From the NCBI GenBank assembly GCA_002449395.1, contig DKDP01000051.1, positions 37,956-101,955 on the forward strand: a DNA stretch of 64,000 bases, written 5' to 3'. This stretch comes from Ruminococcaceae bacterium UBA6845 (GTDB taxonomy: Bacteria; Bacillota; Clostridia; Oscillospirales; Acutalibacteraceae). The translations under genes were made by a program, and so were the position numbers. The notes beneath the pieces are model-generated. The model worked only from the letters and a program-made list of their open reading frames with translations. It made no database searches and was not told the DNA's origin. Below, one piece after another: positions 52,897 through 62,254 of this stretch; positions within the stretch are counted from its first letter, which is position 1, and every line of letters starts with the position of its first letter.

Positions 52897-53868
52897 TTAA
52901 AGCGTCCCGTTTTCAAATTCACGCTTGAACCACACGTCCTTGACCTCAAATTCACGTGAATTGAGGTAGGAAAGTATGCCTGCGCTCTCGTCAAACATAA
53001 ACACCAGCTTATAGGAATAGAGGCACTGCTTACGGTAGCCGAACTCCTTATTGAGCTTGTTCGTGCCGTATTTTCCGTCGCCAAGCAACGGGTGACCGAT
53101 CGAAGCAAAATGCGCCCTTATCTGATGAGTTCTGCCTGTCATAAGCTCAACCTCGACAAGGCTCAGCTGTTTATCATAATCACGTCCGAGAACCTTATAT
53201 TTTGTGCGGATCTCCTTTGCTCCCTCGCAGGGATTCTTGAGGATTTTAACGGTGTTTTTCTTCTCATCCTTTAAAAGATAGCCCTCTAAAAGTCCGCTGT
53301 CACGCTCCATAATGCCGTGGCAAACGCAGAGATAGAATTTCTTCAGATTCGTTCTCTCTTTCATCTGAGCGTTCATAATTCTCAGACTTTCGGCATTCTT
53401 GGCGGCGATGACGATTCCGCCCGTGTTTCTGTCAATCCTGTTGACGAGCGCAGGGGTGAATGAATTTTCCTCGTCGGGCTTGTACTCCCCTTTTTCATAG
53501 AGGTATTTTTTTATCCTCGTGATAAGGGTATCGACATACTCCCTGTCATCCGGATGGCAAAGCAAGCCTGCCTTTTTGTCGAGGAGCATAATATTGTCGT
53601 CCTCATAGAGAATATCAAGTCTGCTCGGTGCGCCCGTGAAATCGTAACGGGTTTCGGGCTTGACGAAAAACTCGTCGTTGATATACATATCGACCTTATC
53701 GCCCACCTGCAAGACCGTTGAGATCTCGGCACGCTTGTTATTGACCTTTATCCGCTTTTTTCTTATGTATTTATACATAAGCGACTGCGGAAGATTCGGT
53801 ACGCCTTTTCTTATAAACTTGTCGAGCCTTTGACCTGCGTCATTGGCTTTTATATCAAAACTTTTCAT
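52897..53868 (-). CDS. 23S rRNA pseudouridine synthase, RluC/RluD type
   Basis: The 323-residue protein has an N-terminal S4 domain (GQRLDKFIRKGVPNLPQSL) and the pseudouridine synthase domain with the catalytic aspartate in ALVNRIDRNTGGIVIAAK and the later GRTHQIRAHFASIGHPLLGD. The exact uridines modified (RluC versus RluD specificity) cannot be told from sequence. It is the last gene of the yfhO-ACT-UPF0210-rlu operon, two bases after the UPF0210 gene. Confidence 0.93.
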   Translation of the reverse strand: MKSFDIKANDAGQRLDKFIRKGVPNLPQSLMYKYIRKKRIKVNNKRAEISTVLQVGDKVDMYINDEFFVKPETRYDFTGAPSRLDILYEDDNIMLLDKKAGLLCHPDDREYVDTLITRIKKYLYEKGEYKPDEENSFTPALVNRIDRNTGGIVIAAKNAESLRIMNAQMKERTNLKKFYLCVCHGIMERDSGLLEGYLLKDEKKNTVKILKNPCEGAKEIRTKYKVLGRDYDKQLSLVEVELMTGRTHQIRAHFASIGHPLLGDGKYGTNKLNKEFGYRKQCLYSYKLVFMFDESAGILSYLNSREFEVKDVWFKREFENGTL

Positions 53869-53870
53869 AC

Positions 53871-55235
53871 TTAATTCTTAAACGAGTGTATCGGCGCAGG
53901 GATTCTGCCGCCTCTGTTAATGAAATCCGAGCAGTCGGCACCGTTGACGGGCATTATCGGAGCATAGCCGAGCAAACCGCCGAACTCGACGGTATCGCCT
54001 ACATCCTTACCGATTACAGGAATCAGCCTGACTGCCGTGGTTTTCTGATTTATCATTCCTATTGCCATTTCGTCGGCGATTATGCCCGAGATTGTCGAAG
54101 CCTTTGTGTTGCCGGGGATCGCAATCATATCAAGACCGACGGAGCATACGCAGGTCATTGCCTCGAGCTTTTCAAGGGTCAGCATTCCCGCATTGACCGA
54201 GTCGATCATTCCCTGATCCTCTGACACGGGAATAAATGCGCCCGAAAGACCGCCGACATATGACGAAGCCATTACGCCGCCTTTTTTGACCTGATCGTTG
54301 AGCAGTGCGAGAGCCGCCGTTGTACCCGGAGCGCCGACATATTCAAGACCCATCTCCTCTAAAATCTCGGCAACGCTGTCGCCGATCGCAGGGGTCGGAG
54401 CAAGCGAAAGGTCAATTATTCCGAACGGAACGCCGAGTCTTTGCGATGCCTCACGTGCTACGAGCTGACCGACTCTTGTGACCTTGAAAGCGGTTTTCTT
54501 GATCGTTTCGCAGAGAGTTCCGAAGTCACTGCCCTTTACCTCGCTTATGGCACGCTTGACAACTCCCGGTCCGCTGACGCCCACATTTATTATAGTATCC
54601 GCCTCGGTCACGCCGTGGAATGCGCCCGCCATAAACGGGTTGTCGTCGGGAGCGTTACAAAACACAACCAATTTTGCACAGCCGATTGAGCCGTTATCTC
54701 CGGTAAGCTCCGCCGTTTTAACAATTGTCTCTCCGAGGAGCTTCACTGCGTCCATATCTATACCTGTCTTTGTCGATCCGACATTTACGGAGCTGCAAAC
54801 TCTTTCGGTCGAAGCGAGAGCCTCGGGAATTGACTCGATAAGAAGCCTTTCGGCAGGCGTCATACCCTTGGAAACAAGAGCGGAAAATCCACCGATAAAG
54901 TTAACGTTTATCTCGTGCGCCGCACGGTCAAGAGTCTTTGCTATCTTAACAAAGTCGGAGGCAGTCTTACAGCAGGCTGAGCCGATGAGGGAGATCGGAG
55001 TTACGGAAACACGCTTGTTGACAATCGGGATTCCGAACTCAAGCGCAATTTCGTCGCCCGTCTCAACGAGCTTGCCCGCCTTTTCGGTTATTTTTTTATA
55101 AATATTTTCGCAGGCTGCGTCAACCTCGGACGATATGCAGTCAAGCAGGCTTATGCCCATCGTGATCGTGCGCACGTCGAGATTGTTTTCTTCAATCATT
55201 TTGTTCGTTTCACGAACCTCAAAGGAATTAATCAT
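53871..55235 (-). CDS. UPF0210 (DUF711) family protein
   Basis: The 454-residue protein matches the conserved UPF0210 family: VRTITMGISLLDCIS at the N-terminus, NFIGGFSALVSKGMTPAE near 113, FHGVTEADTIINVGVSGPGV and GAPGTTAALALLNDQVKKGGVMASS. Its biochemical role is not known to me. Across Firmicutes it is paired with a small ACT-domain gene, as here (nine bases upstream). Translation start at 55235 follows GAGGTCGG and matches the common family N-terminus. Confidence 0.92.
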   Translation of the reverse strand: MINSFEVRETNKMIEENNLDVRTITMGISLLDCISSEVDAACENIYKKITEKAGKLVETGDEIALEFGIPIVNKRVSVTPISLIGSACCKTASDFVKIAKTLDRAAHEINVNFIGGFSALVSKGMTPAERLLIESIPEALASTERVCSSVNVGSTKTGIDMDAVKLLGETIVKTAELTGDNGSIGCAKLVVFCNAPDDNPFMAGAFHGVTEADTIINVGVSGPGVVKRAISEVKGSDFGTLCETIKKTAFKVTRVGQLVAREASQRLGVPFGIIDLSLAPTPAIGDSVAEILEEMGLEYVGAPGTTAALALLNDQVKKGGVMASSYVGGLSGAFIPVSEDQGMIDSVNAGMLTLEKLEAMTCVCSVGLDMIAIPGNTKASTISGIIADEMAIGMINQKTTAVRLIPVIGKDVGDTVEFGGLLGYAPIMPVNGADCSDFINRGGRIPAPIHSFKN

Positions 55236-55244
55236 AGTCCGACC

Positions 55245-55517
55245 TCAGATTCTGTGCATTACGTTAAAAATATCCTCGTGCTGCATCTTGATTTTAACGC
55301 CCAGTTCTTCGCTTATTTTATCCATCTCTTCGCAGAGAACCGCAAAATCCTTTTTCGCATTCTGAGCGTCGACTATCATGATCATATTGAAAAAGCCCTG
55401 AACAATCGACTGATTGATATCAAGAACGTTTATATCATTCTCGGCAAGGTAGGTGCATACTCTTGCGATTATGCCTACCCTGTCCTTACCTATAACCGTA
55501 ATTATTGTTCTGTTCAT
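55245..55517 (-). CDS. ACT-domain protein (UPF0237)
   Basis: A 90-residue stand-alone ACT domain: RTIITVIGKDRVGIIARVCTYL followed by NINVLDINQSIVQGFFNMIMIV. ACT domains bind small ligands, often amino acids, and regulate partner enzymes. Its partner is probably the UPF0210 protein encoded next. The start overlaps the yfhO stop codon (ATGA). Confidence 0.92.
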   Translation of the reverse strand: MNRTIITVIGKDRVGIIARVCTYLAENDINVLDINQSIVQGFFNMIMIVDAQNAKKDFAVLCEEMDKISEELGVKIKMQHEDIFNVMHRI

Positions 55518-58489
55518 TCCTCGTCCTCCGAATTGTCGCTGATCTGTGAAAGAATCTCCTTAAGATTCAGCTTTTGTGTGTTGAGGATTTCATCCGCCCT
55601 GTTGAGGGTTTCGGTAGGATCCTGCTTGTTCTGCTCGTATTCATCGGGAACATCAAGCAGCTTCTCGGCATCCTCAACCGTCGCATCTTCTCCGAGATCC
55701 TGAGCCATAAGAGCATCTATACCCGTCGGCTCCCCCGTTGCTTCAACGGCAACATTCTCTTTGATTTCGGCGCCGTATGCCTTTGCATATCTCTTCTTTT
55801 TCACAATATGAAGAACAACCAAAGCGGCAATAAATATAACGAGTGTGCCTGCCGAAACAATTGCGCCGATCATAAGTCCCTTCGGCTTGTAGGTCATTTC
55901 CACCGTATGAGTTCCGGGTGCGGCGTCGATTCCGATAAGTGCGTCGCCGAGAGCAACAGGCTCAACCTTTTCGCCGTCAACGGTGATCTCCCAGCCCTCA
56001 TCATAGTTGATCGAGGTGTAGATAAGCTCCGTTGCGCCGACCTTGACCGTTCCCTTGATATGTGTATCGGTAAACTCGGTGATATCCATTGCCGAGGCGG
56101 AGAGCTTGTTGTATCCTGCCTCAAAGTTGTTCATATTCAGACCGACCGCATAAATATCGGCATAGCCCGAATCCTTATTTGCCGGGATCGTAACCTCAAC
56201 GGTCATTATCTCGCCCTTTTCAAAATATCCGCAGTCAAGGATGTACGGATCGTCGGGATCCTGAGTTTTTGAAAGTCCGTTGGTTCCGTAAACGTCAATG
56301 CTTTCCGCAGTTGTGCAGTCCGCATAGAGGTAAACGTTCTGCGACTCGGGAATCTCATACTTAAGAATTATTGTGCCGCTCTCGTCCGAGATCTCCTTGT
56401 GATATGTGAAGTTCTCGGAAACAAGATCCCCGTCGTCCCTTATGTTTTCCGTCTTACTGCTTGCCGCGGGAATTTTGTCGAAAACATCGCCGACGTCGGT
56501 TGCACGCGTCCAATAATCGTTCTGAATCTCAAACGGATTTGAACCCGTTGTGATCCACTTTTCAACCTCCTCGCTTACACAGTATGCAAGCGGAAGATAA
56601 TAGTTATTCTTGTATGCGACAAACTTATCGTTCTCCGCAATTTTAGTATAAAGCTGATCGTTCATCAGCGAATTGTCGTTGTTGACGATATATTTCAGCG
56701 ACATCATCGCATTGTATACGGGAGTCTGCGGAGCGTAGATGTAGCTGTTGATATAGTTGCTGTTAAGTCCGAGATTGTGCTGAAGATTTGCGGACTTTTC
56801 ATAAGCCATTGACGAGAACACCGAAACGCCGTTGTAATTGAACCACGATGCGTCCATCAGAGTGTTGATATTGGTAAGCTCCATTCTGTACTTATCCGTA
56901 CCCTCAACGGTGTCGAGCTTTTCCTTAAGCTCTCTGAACTCCGTATAGCCGTTGACAAAATTCGGCTTCTGCTGGCTGATAACAAAATGGTTCGTATCGC
57001 ACACGGCAACCTCCGCAAATACGCAGCACATCAGAAGGAGAGAGACTGCGGACTGCGCAATATTTTTCTTTTTCATAAGTCCGAGCACAACGGTGTAAAC
57101 AACAGCAAACGCAATGCTCAGATAAATTGTTTCTTCCGTTGCGTTTTTCATTCCGAGCTTTTGGACAAGGACGGCAAAAATAACCGTTGCAACCCCAGAA
57201 CCGAGGAGCGCCTTTGTCGAAAACGACCTGATATTGACAAGTGCTTTGTATGCAATCGTCAGGAGCAGGAATGAGTAAATGAATGAGAATCTGAACGGAA
57301 GATCGTTCGGGAAATGGAATGCGTGAATGACATAGTTCGCATAATTTAAGTTAAATCCGATAAAGAACACGGCAAGCAGAATGATGTTCGCCGCACGCTC
57401 ACGCGCCTTGATTTTGTCGCAGAAAATATAGAGAGGAACAAGCATAACGGTGATAACACCGCAGTAAACGTTCGGAAGAACCGTTTCACCGCTGCTTCTG
57501 ATTGTCGGCTCGAGCGAGGAGAGATGATTTGCAAGGAAATCGAAAATATTGTTATAGAACTGGTAGTCGCTCGGGAATGTTCCCGAGGTTGCCGAGCACG
57601 CCTTGAGGCAGAAATATGTCGGGACAAGAGCCACTGCGGCAAGTCCGACTGCAACGAATGAGCCGAGGGCAAAGAGCAGACCCGATTCGACAAAGCGGCT
57701 GTAAAGAACATTGTCAATCTTTCTGTCGTATATTTCGCCGTTCTCGTCCTCATAGATCGGCTTTGTCGGCAGAACCTCCTTGATCGAATAATGTGAGAAG
57801 AAATAAGCAAGGAAATACAGCACCGAGAAGATGCAGATCATATATGACATATAGTAATTGGCGAAGAACGAAACCGCCAGCGTAACGATGTAAAATGTCG
57901 CTTTCTGCTTATTGATTATTCTTTCGATTCCGAGAACGACAAGCGGGAGCAGGTACATAGCGTCGATCCACATTATGTTCCAGTAATATGCGATGAAGAA
58001 TCCGCAGAATGCATATAGAATACCGAAAGCGGAGATCGTGAAATCGTTCTTGCCTGTTGACTTTTTAAGATAAAAAGCCATTGATGCGGCGGCAAGGGCA
58101 TTTTTGAGGAAAACCATTGAGCCGATCGCCTCGGGAATATTCTCGTGACCGAAAATGAGAGCCAGAAGAATGCCGACGGGGCTTGAAAGATAGTTATAGA
58201 AATTTCCGATAAACGATCCGCCGCCTCCCGTGTTCCAGGAATAGAGCATACTCTTAAACTGAGTTATCCTGTCGTGAAGCTCCGCAAAGAGAGGTCCGTA
58301 CTGATGGTAGAGATCCATTCTCAGAACAGTCTTGTTTCCGAACGGAATTATCTCAAAGCAGTAATACACCAGCAGCATAAGCACCGCACTGCAAACGAAC
58401 GCAAGAATGACATAAATATTTCTGTCAAGAAATCTTGCGAGCTTTGAATCGGGATGTTTCTTTAACAAATTCTTTTTCAAAAGGCTCAT
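55514..58489 (-). CDS. YfhO-family membrane glycosyltransferase-like protein
   Basis: The 991-residue protein has about 12-14 transmembrane helices (about 25-480), a large extracellular domain (about 480-860), a last helix (about 870-895) and an acidic cytoplasmic tail. GT-C features include the first-loop acidic region RMDLYHQYGPLFAEL. YfhO proteins in Bacillus and Listeria are needed for glycosylation of lipoteichoic acid (recalled); the substrate here is not known. The ATG at 58489 is only one base from AGAGAGG. The TTG at codon 4 has better spacing and may be the true start. Confidence 0.87.
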   Translation of the reverse strand: MSLLKKNLLKKHPDSKLARFLDRNIYVILAFVCSAVLMLLVYYCFEIIPFGNKTVLRMDLYHQYGPLFAELHDRITQFKSMLYSWNTGGGGSFIGNFYNYLSSPVGILLALIFGHENIPEAIGSMVFLKNALAAASMAFYLKKSTGKNDFTISAFGILYAFCGFFIAYYWNIMWIDAMYLLPLVVLGIERIINKQKATFYIVTLAVSFFANYYMSYMICIFSVLYFLAYFFSHYSIKEVLPTKPIYEDENGEIYDRKIDNVLYSRFVESGLLFALGSFVAVGLAAVALVPTYFCLKACSATSGTFPSDYQFYNNIFDFLANHLSSLEPTIRSSGETVLPNVYCGVITVMLVPLYIFCDKIKARERAANIILLAVFFIGFNLNYANYVIHAFHFPNDLPFRFSFIYSFLLLTIAYKALVNIRSFSTKALLGSGVATVIFAVLVQKLGMKNATEETIYLSIAFAVVYTVVLGLMKKKNIAQSAVSLLLMCCVFAEVAVCDTNHFVISQQKPNFVNGYTEFRELKEKLDTVEGTDKYRMELTNINTLMDASWFNYNGVSVFSSMAYEKSANLQHNLGLNSNYINSYIYAPQTPVYNAMMSLKYIVNNDNSLMNDQLYTKIAENDKFVAYKNNYYLPLAYCVSEEVEKWITTGSNPFEIQNDYWTRATDVGDVFDKIPAASSKTENIRDDGDLVSENFTYHKEISDESGTIILKYEIPESQNVYLYADCTTAESIDVYGTNGLSKTQDPDDPYILDCGYFEKGEIMTVEVTIPANKDSGYADIYAVGLNMNNFEAGYNKLSASAMDITEFTDTHIKGTVKVGATELIYTSINYDEGWEITVDGEKVEPVALGDALIGIDAAPGTHTVEMTYKPKGLMIGAIVSAGTLVIFIAALVVLHIVKKKRYAKAYGAEIKENVAVEATGEPTGIDALMAQDLGEDATVEDAEKLLDVPDEYEQNKQDPTETLNRADEILNTQKLNLKEILSQISDNSEDEE

Positions 58490-58534
58490 TCCTCTCTTTT
58501 ATGTAAAAGTTGATTTCAAAATTCAATTACATAT

Positions 58535-58563
58535 ATATTATCACACAACATTTAATCTTTCAA
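58535..58563 (-). promoter_or_regulatory. Promoter of the yfhO operon
   Basis: TTGAAA, 17 bases, TAATAT on the minus strand. Confidence 0.6.
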
Positions 58564-58649
58564 TAAGACTGTCCGAAAATTCACATTATTTTAAAACTTC
58601 CCTGTTCTATTTCGGGACAAGAGGTCATAAGAAATTATTGGTGGTGCAT

Positions 58650-59549
58650 ATGAGGCGAAGCAAAAAAGAAAACTACAACTTTCTTCTCAGATATCTCCCG
58701 TCCGTTTTCGCCTCTCTCCCCGACGGCGACGTTTCGGAGCTTTGCGAAATTCGGCTGCGTGCGGGACGTGCGGCGGTTCTTATTTTCAACGGAAGAACAG
58801 GCTTTCTGACCGAATCGGGCAGGCTGACTTTTTTCTATTCCGAGGGACTTTTTTCCGTGTCCGAGGCGGAGCTTGAAGATATTTTTATAAAGATGTGCGG
58901 CTACTCGGTTCACAGCCTGACCGAAAATATTTCCGACGGATTTATAACGCTTGACGGCGGCTGCCGTGTCGGAGTTTACGGAACGGCGGTGCTGCGTGAC
59001 GGCAGAATCTCCTCGGTAAGGAACATTGAGGGGCTGAATATCCGAATCCCTGCCGAGTTTCGTGACTGTGCCCGACCGATTTACGACAGGCTTTTTCATA
59101 ACAGAACACCTAACACGGTGATATGCGGTCCTCCGATGTCGGGCAAGACAACGGTTCTGCGTGACCTTTGCCGTCTGATTTCCGACGAAAGTATGAAAAA
59201 GGTTGCCGTTATCGACGAGCGCTGTGAGCTCAGCGGCGGCGATCTCGGTTTTAACACGGATATTCTGAAAAATTATCCGAAAGCAGTCGGGATTGAAATT
59301 GCCGTCCGTACCCTCTCGCCCGACGTGATAATCTGCGACGAAATCGGAACGCTCGACGAGGCAAGGGAGCTTTGCGCTCTTTTCAACTGCGGCGTCAAAT
59401 TTGTTGTTACAATGCACTGTTCGGATCTCAACGAGCTGAAGCGCAGACCGCAGTTTTCCCTCATCTCGGAAACGGGTGCGGCGGAGGCGTGCGTGCTTCT
59501 CAATGAAAAGAATTTCGGAATAAAAAAGATAACGATCAACAGGAGCTGA
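58650..59549 (+). CDS. spoIIIAA: Stage III sporulation protein AA (ATPase)
   Basis: SpoIIIAA is a secretion-type ATPase of the mother-cell SpoIIIA complex, which with SpoIIQ forms a channel to the forespore. The 299-residue protein has Walker A GPPMSGKTTVLRD near residue 160, VIDERCELSG near 185 and Walker B-type PDVIICDEIGT near 225. The ATG at 58650 follows GGTGG; codons TTG/GTG just upstream are less likely. It opens an eight-gene operon with the order AA-AH. Confidence 0.94.
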   Translation: MRRSKKENYNFLLRYLPSVFASLPDGDVSELCEIRLRAGRAAVLIFNGRTGFLTESGRLTFFYSEGLFSVSEAELEDIFIKMCGYSVHSLTENISDGFITLDGGCRVGVYGTAVLRDGRISSVRNIEGLNIRIPAEFRDCARPIYDRLFHNRTPNTVICGPPMSGKTTVLRDLCRLISDESMKKVAVIDERCELSGGDLGFNTDILKNYPKAVGIEIAVRTLSPDVIICDEIGTLDEARELCALFNCGVKFVVTMHCSDLNELKRRPQFSLISETGAAEACVLLNEKNFGIKKITINRS

Positions 59550-59558
59550 GGTTATCCT

Positions 59559-60059
59559 ATGAAAATAATTTCCCTCATCGCTTTGGGGCTTGCCTGCGCA
59601 CTGTCCGGGCGGTATATCGCCGTCAGGCTCTCACGTCGGGTGAAAATACTTGAAAAAATAATTCTTATGTTCGGCACAATTGAAACCGAGATCGGCTATC
59701 TCAGCCGACCGACCGAGGAGTTGATCAAGCGGCTTGCGGACAAAGACGAGCTGTCGGAGCTTGACTTTCTTCCCGCCTGCCTCTCCCTCTGTGAAAACGG
59801 CGAAAGCATTAATGAGGCGTGGGGCAATGCGCTGTCGAGGTCGGACAAAGTCACGGGAGAGGACTCCTGCATACTGTACTCGTTCGGTGAAAATCTCGGC
59901 AGGAGCGACGTTGACGGACAGCTTGCAAACTGCCGCTACCATTTGGAGCTTGCACAAGAAAGACTTCGTGAGGCAAGAGAAAATCGTGAGCGCTACGCCT
60001 CCCTCGCCTGCGGACTCGGAATGCTTTCGGGAATCGGAATTTTTATAATTTTCTTTTAA
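59559..60059 (+). CDS. spoIIIAB: Stage III sporulation protein AB
   Basis: A 166-residue membrane protein with a short N-terminal hydrophobic segment, a helical core resembling the type II secretion F-domain (IETEIGYLSRPTEELIKRLA, LGRSDVDGQLANCRYHLELA), and a C-terminal hydrophobic helix (LACGLGMLSGIGIFIIFF). It acts in the mother-cell membrane. Family match and operon position are clear. Confidence 0.92.
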   Translation: MKIISLIALGLACALSGRYIAVRLSRRVKILEKIILMFGTIETEIGYLSRPTEELIKRLADKDELSELDFLPACLSLCENGESINEAWGNALSRSDKVTGEDSCILYSFGENLGRSDVDGQLANCRYHLELAQERLREARENRERYASLACGLGMLSGIGIFIIFF

Positions 60060-60098
60060 GGCAAGCTGCCAATATTGCCTTGGATTAAGGAGCGGATT

Positions 60099-60287
60099 AT
60101 GGAACTGGTAATCAAAATTGCGGCGGTCGGGATCATCGTTGCGGTGCTTCAGCAGATACTCAGCCGCTCGGGACGTGACGAATACGCAATGCTCGTTGTT
60201 CTCGCAGGACTTATCGCCGTTGTCGCTATGCTGATACCCGAGCTGACCGAGCTTTACACGTCGGCGTCCTCGGTGTTCGGAATTTGA
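60099..60287 (+). CDS. spoIIIAC: Stage III sporulation protein AC
   Basis: A 62-residue protein with two hydrophobic helices (VIKIAAVGIIVAVLQQIL and YAMLVVLAGLIAVVAMLI), the normal SpoIIIAC size. The ATG at 60099 follows AAGGAGCGG; a longer frame from 60075 lacks a site. Confidence 0.92.
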   Translation: MELVIKIAAVGIIVAVLQQILSRSGRDEYAMLVVLAGLIAVVAMLIPELTELYTSASSVFGI

Positions 60288-60288
60288 T

Positions 60289-60678
60289 ATGGAAATCATA
60301 AAATTTGCGGTTATCGGCATAATCTGCGCCGTGCTCACCGTCGTTGTCAGGCAGTCACGACCCGACCTTGCGATAATAGTTCAGCTTGCGGGAATCGTCA
60401 TCCTCGCAATTTTTGCGGCGGAATATCTTAAAAATATTTTTACTCAAACCGACGGACTTTTCGCCGAGGTTAGTCTGATAAGCGACGGATATCTCTCCCT
60501 GCTTGTGAAAATTCTCGGCATTGCCGTTGTAACAAAAATCGGAGCCGACATATGCTCCGACAGCTCAAACTCTGCGCTTGCAACCGTGGTTGAGCTTGTC
60601 GGAAAAGCAATCATTCTTGCCATGTGTCTCTCGCTGATAAAAACTCTTGCAGAGCTTGCAAAGGGGCTGCTTGAATAA
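60289..60678 (+). CDS. spoIIIAD: Stage III sporulation protein AD
   Basis: A 129-residue integral membrane protein with about four hydrophobic helices and the family segment LLVKILGIAVVTKIGADICSD...LVGKAIILAM. It starts one base after the spoIIIAC stop codon and ends against spoIIIAE. Its membrane partner is probably SpoIIIAC. Confidence 0.92.
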   Translation: MEIIKFAVIGIICAVLTVVVRQSRPDLAIIVQLAGIVILAIFAAEYLKNIFTQTDGLFAEVSLISDGYLSLLVKILGIAVVTKIGADICSDSSNSALATVVELVGKAIILAMCLSLIKTLAELAKGLLE

Positions 60679-61788
60679 ATGAAAGTAAAAAAAATTATAG
60701 GAATACTTTTTTTAATTTTGCTTTCCGCTTTGACTTTTTCCGTTCAGTCGGGCGCCAAGTCATATGCGGACGACGTGAAAGAAATTTACGACACCCTCGA
60801 CCCCGGCACTCAGGAGCTTTTGAAAGATATCGGAGCGGATTCGGCGGATTTCGATTCAATGTTCAGCGTCACTCCGCAAAGAGTCTGGGAGCTCACAAAG
60901 AAGCTCATCACGGGCAATATCGAAGCTCCGACACGCTCGGCAGTGAGGCTGATATCTGTCGTTATTCTGATTGCGATTTTTGAGTGCTTTGCACCCGACG
61001 ATGTCAGAATGAAAAACATTGTCGGTATTGTCGGAACGCTGATGTGCGTTATTTCCGTCATCTCTCCCCTTTCCACTGCGGTCAGCTCGGCGGTTTCGTC
61101 GATCTCCGTCAGTGAGAAACTGATGCTTGCGCTGATACCCGTCCTCACCGCCGTAATCACGGTAACGGGAAATCCGACCCTTGCGGCGAGCTTTCAGTCA
61201 ATCGCTTTCACGGGAGCGCAGATTATTTCGGGAATGTCAAACGGCTACATAGTCCCGATTGTCGGAGCGGTTATGGCTCTCGATATAACAGGCTCGGTTA
61301 TGCCGTCATTTAAACTCGGCGGAATAACATCCTTGATAAAGAAAACTGTCACTGCCGTGCTGACCTTTGTCTCGACACTTTTCGTCTCGTTTCTCGGCAT
61401 CAAGGGTGCCCTTGCCAACGCCGCAGATACCGTTGCTTCAAAGGGTATCAAGCTCGTTATCAGCTCCGCCGTGCCCGTAGTCGGCGGTGCGCTGAGCGAG
61501 GCATATTCGGGAATAATCGGCAGTCTTGTCCTTGTGAAAAGTACGATCGGAATTTTCGGAATTGCGGCAATTGCGCTGATAAATCTTCCGTCATGCATAC
61601 AGCTTCTCTTTTGGATTTTCGCTTTGAAATTTTCGGCGGCGGTCGGCGAGCTTTTTAACCAGCAGGGTATTTCCGATCTTTTAAAGGCACTCGCCTCTTC
61701 GCTTACTCTTTTGAATGTTGTTCTACTTTTTAACGCCGTGCTTTTTATTATCTCAACGGCGCTGATTCTTGTTATAAAGGCGGGATAA
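60679..61788 (+). CDS. spoIIIAE: Stage III sporulation protein AE
   Basis: The 369-residue protein has a signal-like N-terminus (about 1-27) and about seven to eight hydrophobic helices. It includes TGNPTLAASFQSIAFTGAQ and YSGIIGSLVLVKSTIGIFG, typical of SpoIIIAE. It is the largest membrane component of the SpoIIIA channel. It directly abuts spoIIIAD. Confidence 0.92.
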   Translation: MKVKKIIGILFLILLSALTFSVQSGAKSYADDVKEIYDTLDPGTQELLKDIGADSADFDSMFSVTPQRVWELTKKLITGNIEAPTRSAVRLISVVILIAIFECFAPDDVRMKNIVGIVGTLMCVISVISPLSTAVSSAVSSISVSEKLMLALIPVLTAVITVTGNPTLAASFQSIAFTGAQIISGMSNGYIVPIVGAVMALDITGSVMPSFKLGGITSLIKKTVTAVLTFVSTLFVSFLGIKGALANAADTVASKGIKLVISSAVPVVGGALSEAYSGIIGSLVLVKSTIGIFGIAAIALINLPSCIQLLFWIFALKFSAAVGELFNQQGISDLLKALASSLTLLNVVLLFNAVLFIISTALILVIKAG

Positions 61789-61789
61789 A

Positions 61790-62254
61790 ATGACCGAGAT
61801 AAGGCAGTGGGCATACGGAATCACCGTGTCGGCAATCGTCGGAGCGATAGTGCTTTCGGTCTCCCCCGGCGGCTCGACGGAAAAGCTCGTCCGAGCGGCA
61901 GTCTCGCTCTTTTTGATGTGTGCGATTCTCAGTCCGTTCCTTTCGGGAGCCGATCCGATGAAGCTGTTTGACGGAGTTGATCTGCCCGACAGCGAGATAC
62001 AGTCAGCCGAAAATTCCGAAGCTCGGAATTATTTGGAAGAGCAGATGAAAGAAAAAATTTCCGACATTCTTGACGAATGCGGAATAAAAAATGCGGACAT
62101 CCGCATAAGTATCAATATAGAAAATGAAAATGAAATGTCAATTGAATCCGTTGAAATTTCGGCAGAAAAAATTTATGAAAACAAATTTAAAAATGCCGAG
62201 GAAAATTTAAAAAAACAACTCGGAATTGAAGTTAAAATCGAGGTGAAAAAATGA
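61790..62254 (+). CDS. spoIIIAF: Stage III sporulation protein AF
   Basis: A 154-residue protein with two N-terminal hydrophobic helices (about 10-27 and 34-52), then a soluble Glu/Lys-rich domain of ring-building type (about 70-154). It overlaps spoIIIAG by four bases. Its identity rests on the topology and the operon order; the primary sequence is poorly conserved in the family. Confidence 0.88.
   Translation: MTEIRQWAYGITVSAIVGAIVLSVSPGGSTEKLVRAAVSLFLMCAILSPFLSGADPMKLFDGVDLPDSEIQSAENSEARNYLEEQMKEKISDILDECGIKNADIRISINIENENEMSIESVEISAEKIYENKFKNAEENLKKQLGIEVKIEVKK

Noticed and set aside
58635..59417. Minus-strand frame opposite spoIIIAA
   Set aside because: spoIIIAA has Walker motifs and operon context; the antisense protein has no features.
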